Shown: piece after piece, positions 31,125 to 35,538 of the stretch
How positions within the stretch are numbered: position 1 is the first letter of the stretch
Layout of the letters: each line of letters begins with the position of its first letter
Notes under the pieces: generated by a model
The model's input: only the letters and a program-made list of their open reading frames with translations
The model's database searches: none
Told to the model about the DNA's origin: nothing
NCBI GenBank assembly: GCA_946493765.1
Contig: CAMMAZ010000026.1
Coordinates: 1-35,538, forward strand
Source of the DNA: an uncultured Clostridia bacterium
Lineage (GTDB): Bacteria; Bacillota; Clostridia; Oscillospirales; Acutalibacteraceae
Reading direction: 5' to 3'
DNA length: 35,538 nt
Translations under genes and position numbers: made by a program

Positions 31125-32360
31125 ATGATAAAAATCGCAGTGATGGGCCACGGGGTCGTCGGCTCCGGGGTCGTGGAGGTTTTTTATAAAAACCGCGAAA
31201 GCATCCAGCAGAAAGCTGGGCATGAGATGGATATCGCGCATATTTTGGATTTGCGGGAATTTCCCGAAACCCCTTATGCGGATAAATTCACCAAAAACTT
31301 TGACGATATTTTAAACGACGAGACGGTGAAAATCGTCGTTGAAACGATGGGCGGCGTGCATCCCGCTTATGATTATGTCAAAGCCTGCCTGCAAAACGGA
31401 AAAAGCGTCGTGACCTCCAACAAGGAACTGGTCGCGACGATGGGGGCGGAACTGATCCATATCGCCAAAGACAAAAACGTCAATTTCCTGTTTGAGGCCA
31501 GCGTCGGGGGCGGTATTCCGATCCTGCGGCCGATCACACAGTGTCTGGCTGCCAATGAAATCACCGAGATCGACGGTATTTTAAACGGCACGACAAACTA
31601 TATTTTAACACAGATGATTCAAAACGCCGTTTCCTTTGAAGACGCACTCAAAACCGCGCAGCAGCTTGGCTATGCGGAACGCGACCCTTCCGCGGACGTC
31701 GACGGGCACGACGCCTGCCGCAAAATCTGCATTTTATCGGCTTTGGCGTTCGGCAAGCATGTTTATCCCAAACAGGTCTACACCGAGGGCATTTCCAAAA
31801 TCACATTGGCGGACGTTGCTTATCTGGAAAGCATCCACCATGTGATCAAGCTGATCGGCAAAACCAAAAAGTTAGAGGGCGGCAAGCATGTGTTTGCAAC
31901 CGTTTATCCCGCGGTGATCTCTTCCCACTGCCAGCTGGCCAGTGTGGACGATGTTTATAATGCGGTCATGGTGCGCGGCGACGCGATCGGCGACGTTGTG
32001 TTTTATGGCAGAGGCGCCGGAAAACTGCCGACCGCCAGCGCGGTGGTCGCGGATGTGATCGACTGTGCGAAACATCTGGAAACCCGCAAATTATTGTGCT
32101 GGGCAGACGGGGACGATGACTATGTCGCCGACTACAAAACCGACACGGTCGGCATGTATGTGCGCATGAACGGCAACACCGATGCAATCAAGGCGGATGT
32201 GAACGGTGCGTTCAGCGGTGTCAAATTTCTCAGCCGCGCCGACGCGCCGGCGGACGAGATCGCGTTTGTCACACCGGCTATGCCGGAAAAAGCATTTGAT
32301 GAAAAAATGCAGGCTGTCGGCGGTGAAATCCAATCCAAGATCAGAGTACTTGATCTTTAA
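31125..32360 (+). CDS. hom: Homoserine dehydrogenase
   Basis: The 411-aa product has the NAD(P)-binding start IKIAVMGHGVVGSGVVEVFYKN. VVTSNKELVATMGAELIHIAKDKNVNFLFEASVGGGIPILRPI, GILNGTTNYILTQM and the active-site region AERDPSADVDGHDACRKICILSALAFG follow. The last 90 residues (YVADYKTDTVGMYVRMNGNTDAIKADVNGAFSGVKFLSRADAPADEIAFVTPAM) look like an ACT-type regulatory domain, which mediates threonine feedback in the family. It reduces aspartate semialdehyde to homoserine. AAAGGATGACTTTATAA precedes the ATG. It is followed by aspartate kinase after 24 bp. Confidence 0.95.
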   Translation: MIKIAVMGHGVVGSGVVEVFYKNRESIQQKAGHEMDIAHILDLREFPETPYADKFTKNFDDILNDETVKIVVETMGGVHPAYDYVKACLQNGKSVVTSNKELVATMGAELIHIAKDKNVNFLFEASVGGGIPILRPITQCLAANEITEIDGILNGTTNYILTQMIQNAVSFEDALKTAQQLGYAERDPSADVDGHDACRKICILSALAFGKHVYPKQVYTEGISKITLADVAYLESIHHVIKLIGKTKKLEGGKHVFATVYPAVISSHCQLASVDDVYNAVMVRGDAIGDVVFYGRGAGKLPTASAVVADVIDCAKHLETRKLLCWADGDDDYVADYKTDTVGMYVRMNGNTDAIKADVNGAFSGVKFLSRADAPADEIAFVTPAMPEKAFDEKMQAVGGEIQSKIRVLDL

Positions 32361-32384
32361 TCAACAAAAGGGGTAATTGCATTT

Positions 32385-33704
32385 ATGTCTTTAATCGTCA
32401 CAAAATTCGGCGGCAGCTCGCTGGCCGATGCAAACCAGTTTAAAAAAGTCTATGCGATCATCAAGGAAAATCCCGATCGCCGGTATGTGGTGCCGAGCGC
32501 GCCGGGCAAACGCTTCCCGGGCGACACCAAAGTGACCGACATGCTGTATATCTGCTATGAAAAAGCGGCGGAAGGCGAAGATTTTTCCGAAAACTTCGCA
32601 CAGATCAAGGAACGGTATAATTCCATCGTCCGGGAACTGGAGTTGGATCTGGATTTGGAACCGGAATTCGCACGCATCAAATCGGCGTTTGAAAACAATG
32701 CCGGTTCGGATTACGCAGCTTCCCGCGGCGAATATTTAAACGGTCTGATTCTGGCAAAATACTTAGGCTTTTATTTTATGGACGCCGCAAAGTGCATCCG
32801 ATTTAATGAAAACGGAACCTTTAATTCCAATTTTACCATTGAAAAAACAAGGGAACATTTGTCGCATCATGAAAACGCGGTCATCCCCGGGTTCTACGGC
32901 AGAATGCCCAACGATACCATCAAGACCTTTTCACGTGGCGGTTCGGATATTACCGGTTCGCTGGTCGCGCGTGCGATGAACGCCGATATTTACGAAAACT
33001 GGACCGATGTGGACGGTTTTCTGGTTACCGATCCGCGCATTGTTTCCAATCCGCACCGGATCGAGACCATCACCTACCGCGAGCTGCGCGAACTGTCCTA
33101 CATGGGGGCAACGGTTTTGCATGAGGACGCGATCTTCCCTGTCCGGCAAACCGGGATCCCGATCAACATCCGCAACACCAATGCGCCGCAAAATGCAGGA
33201 ACGATGATCGTGCAGGACGTTGACGACGCCGAGGATCAAAAAATTCCCCACATCACCGGCATTGCGGGCAAAAAGGGACTGAGCATCATTTCCATTGAAA
33301 AGGCGATGATGAACCAGGAGCTCGGTTTTGGCCGCCAGGTGTTGGAGATCATTGAAGAATTCGGCATCTCCTTTGAACATCTGCCCTCCGGGATCGACAC
33401 CATGTCGATCGTTGTGGACAGTCACTATGTTGAAGGCCGCGAAGAAGATATCATCAATGCGATCAAATACGGTGTCAATGCCGATACGGTACATATTGAA
33501 AACAATCTGGCGTTGATCGCGGTGGTCGGCAGAGGCATGCGCCGCACGACCGGTACCGCCGCTAAGGTGATGAGCGCCGTTGCCAAGAAAAACATCAATC
33601 TGCGGATGATCGATCAGGGCTCCAGTGAGCTGAACATTATTATCGGCGTGGACGAATCGTCTCTGCCCGATGCAATCGATGCGATTTATCATGAATTTTA
33701 TTGA
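32385..33704 (+). CDS. lysC: Aspartate kinase
   Basis: The 439-aa product opens MSLIVTKFGGSSLADANQFKKV, the amino-acid kinase start. It then shows the clostridial variant segment RYVVPSAPGKRFPGDTKVTDMLY, SRGEYLNGLILAKYLGF, FSRGGSDITGSLVARAMNADIYENWTDVDGFLVTDPRIV and YMGATVLHEDAIFPVRQTGIPINIRNTN. Two ACT domains occupy the last 140 residues (KGLSIISIEKAMMNQELGFGRQVLEIIEEFGISFEHLPSGIDTMSIVVD and LALIAVVGRGMRRTTGTAAKVMSAVAKKNINLRMIDQGSSELNIIIGV). It phosphorylates aspartate at the head of the Lys/Thr/Met pathway and is probably feedback-inhibited. The symbol is generic; the isozyme type is not certain. Confidence 0.93.
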   Translation: MSLIVTKFGGSSLADANQFKKVYAIIKENPDRRYVVPSAPGKRFPGDTKVTDMLYICYEKAAEGEDFSENFAQIKERYNSIVRELELDLDLEPEFARIKSAFENNAGSDYAASRGEYLNGLILAKYLGFYFMDAAKCIRFNENGTFNSNFTIEKTREHLSHHENAVIPGFYGRMPNDTIKTFSRGGSDITGSLVARAMNADIYENWTDVDGFLVTDPRIVSNPHRIETITYRELRELSYMGATVLHEDAIFPVRQTGIPINIRNTNAPQNAGTMIVQDVDDAEDQKIPHITGIAGKKGLSIISIEKAMMNQELGFGRQVLEIIEEFGISFEHLPSGIDTMSIVVDSHYVEGREEDIINAIKYGVNADTVHIENNLALIAVVGRGMRRTTGTAAKVMSAVAKKNINLRMIDQGSSELNIIIGVDESSLPDAIDAIYHEFY

Positions 33705-33776
33705 TCGTGCCTTTGCACCGGCGGACTGAAACCGCTCCGCTTTGTTGTCTGGTGCACCGCTTTAAGATTCATGTGA

Positions 33777-35165
<1,389 letters not shown>

Positions 35166-35179
35166 GCAAAACCGTTTGC

Positions 35180-35211
35180 AAAGGACAGGCATTTTCTTGC
35201 CTGTCCTTTTT
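35180..35211 (+). terminator. Intrinsic terminator of gdhA
   Basis: A stem of about 12 bp, AAAGGACAGGCA/TGCCTGTCCTTT, with loop TTTTCT is followed by TT and G. Confidence 0.85.
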
Positions 35212-35236
35212 GCTCACCCAATCATATCAAAAACAT

Positions 35237-35268
35237 AAAACCGGAAGCATAAAATGCTTCCGGTTTTA
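35237..35268. terminator. Bidirectional terminator between gdhA and the wall-protein gene
   Basis: A 13-bp stem, AAAACCGGAAGCA/TGCTTCCGGTTTT, with loop TAAAA. It serves the minus-strand gene ending at 35285. Confidence 0.85.
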
Positions 35269-35284
35269 TTGCTCTTTTCAAAAA

Positions 35285-35538
35285 TTACCGTTTCTTTTTT
35301 ACCACAAGCAGGGCGGCGCCGGATGCAAGCAGCACTGCAAGCATACCAATCGGTGAGGCGCTGCCGGTGCTGGGACTATTCATGTCGCCGCCGGTGACCG
35401 CATCGGTGGAATCGACCGGATCGGTCACATCTGCCGGATCCGTTACATCGACTGGGTCGGTTGGATCAGTCGGGTCGGCCGGATCGGTTGGATCAGTCGG
35501 GTCGGCCGGATCGGTTGGATCAGTCGGGTCGGCCGGAT
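35285..35538 (-). CDS. C-terminal end of a cell-wall-anchored repeat protein (5' cut by window)
   Basis: The gene enters from beyond the window edge and ends at TAA (complement of 35285-35287). The visible part encodes tandem DPADPTDPT nine-residue units, then DPVDVTDPADVTDPVDSTDAVTGGDMNSP, and a sorting-type end: S-P-S-T-G, a hydrophobic stretch (ASPIGMLAVLLASGAALLVV) and KKKR. The S-P-S-T-G replaces canonical LPXTG, as in several Ruminococcaceae-type sorting signals. The Pro/Thr/Asp repeat is a wall-spanning spacer. The functional N-terminal part lies outside the window. Confidence 0.85.
   Translation of the reverse strand, partial: PADPTDPTDPADPTDPTDPADPTDPTDPVDVTDPADVTDPVDSTDAVTGGDMNSPSTGSASPIGMLAVLLASGAALLVVKKKR
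35463..35538. repeat. 27-bp tandem repeat, at least 2.8 copies
   Basis: Units at 35463-35489 and 35490-35516 are identical. A third begins at 35517 and runs off the window (22 of 27 bases seen, all matching). The unit encodes nine residues of the wall protein's D-P-A-D-P-T-D-P-T spacer on the minus strand. Such repeats change copy number by slippage or recombination. Confidence 0.9.

Noticed and set aside
35463-35538. CRISPR-like repeats at the window end
   Set aside because: Units are directly adjacent without spacers and keep a reading frame of nine-residue repeats.

Overview
The window looks like chromosome of a mid-GC, spore-forming member of the Clostridia, most likely the Oscillospirales/Ruminococcaceae group. 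The reasons are the split glutamate synthase, SpoIID, RecD2, LuxS and the tandem M42 peptidases, strong AGGAGG-type ribosome binding sites with some TTG/GTG starts, consensus sigma-A promoters, and a dockerin on a secreted enzyme. No rRNA, tRNA, transposase, prophage or CRISPR array was seen. Both ends cut through genes.

Layout. 1-3515: the C-terminal end of an M23-type peptidase, a convergent two-gene regulator operon (XRE/SHOCT-like regulator plus a small protein) with a striking operator array, and a large GT-C-like membrane protein. 3635-8868: a five-gene split glutamate synthase operon on the minus strand (glutaminase domain, FMN domain, Fe-S protein, FAD oxidoreductase, GXGXG domain), read from a consensus promoter through a strong leader terminator. 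8910-10101: an unrecognised membrane protein and a small partner. 10262-16747: spoIID, then a close-packed plus-strand run of murD, two M42 aminopeptidases, a GNAT acetyltransferase and a methionine gamma-lyase-family/aluminium-resistance protein. 16833-18043: corA behind a roughly 240-nt leader that carries a small translated-looking ORF. 18102-21378: histidine phosphatase, secreted dockerin-bearing amidase, and a GH30 glycosidase under an inverted-repeat promoter. 21524-24707: a foldase-like lipoprotein (minus), then shikimate kinase and a three-domain GrpB-pyrophosphatase-Nudix fusion. 24865-29617: Zn-phospholipase-C-like protein, luxS, a small membrane protein, recD2 and comFC. 29722-30459: yebC (minus), divergent from the ACT regulator-hom-aspartate kinase operon (30669-33704). 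33819-35165: gdhA. 35285-35538: the end of a wall-anchored protein with 27-bp tandem repeats (minus).

Two ammonia-assimilating systems (split GOGAT and glutamate dehydrogenase) lie in the same window as the aspartate-family pathway, so much of it is nitrogen and amino-acid metabolism. The rest is cell-envelope work and housekeeping.

The most interesting signal is the corA leader. A 30-codon ORF with its own Shine-Dalgarno starts M-N-P-E-P-S-I-P and matches, without gaps, the character of the enterobacterial Mg2+-sensing leader peptide MgtL over 17 residues. Its 3' half can pair with the corA ribosome binding site. This suggests a Mg2+-responsive leader peptide controlling a CorA transporter in a Firmicute.
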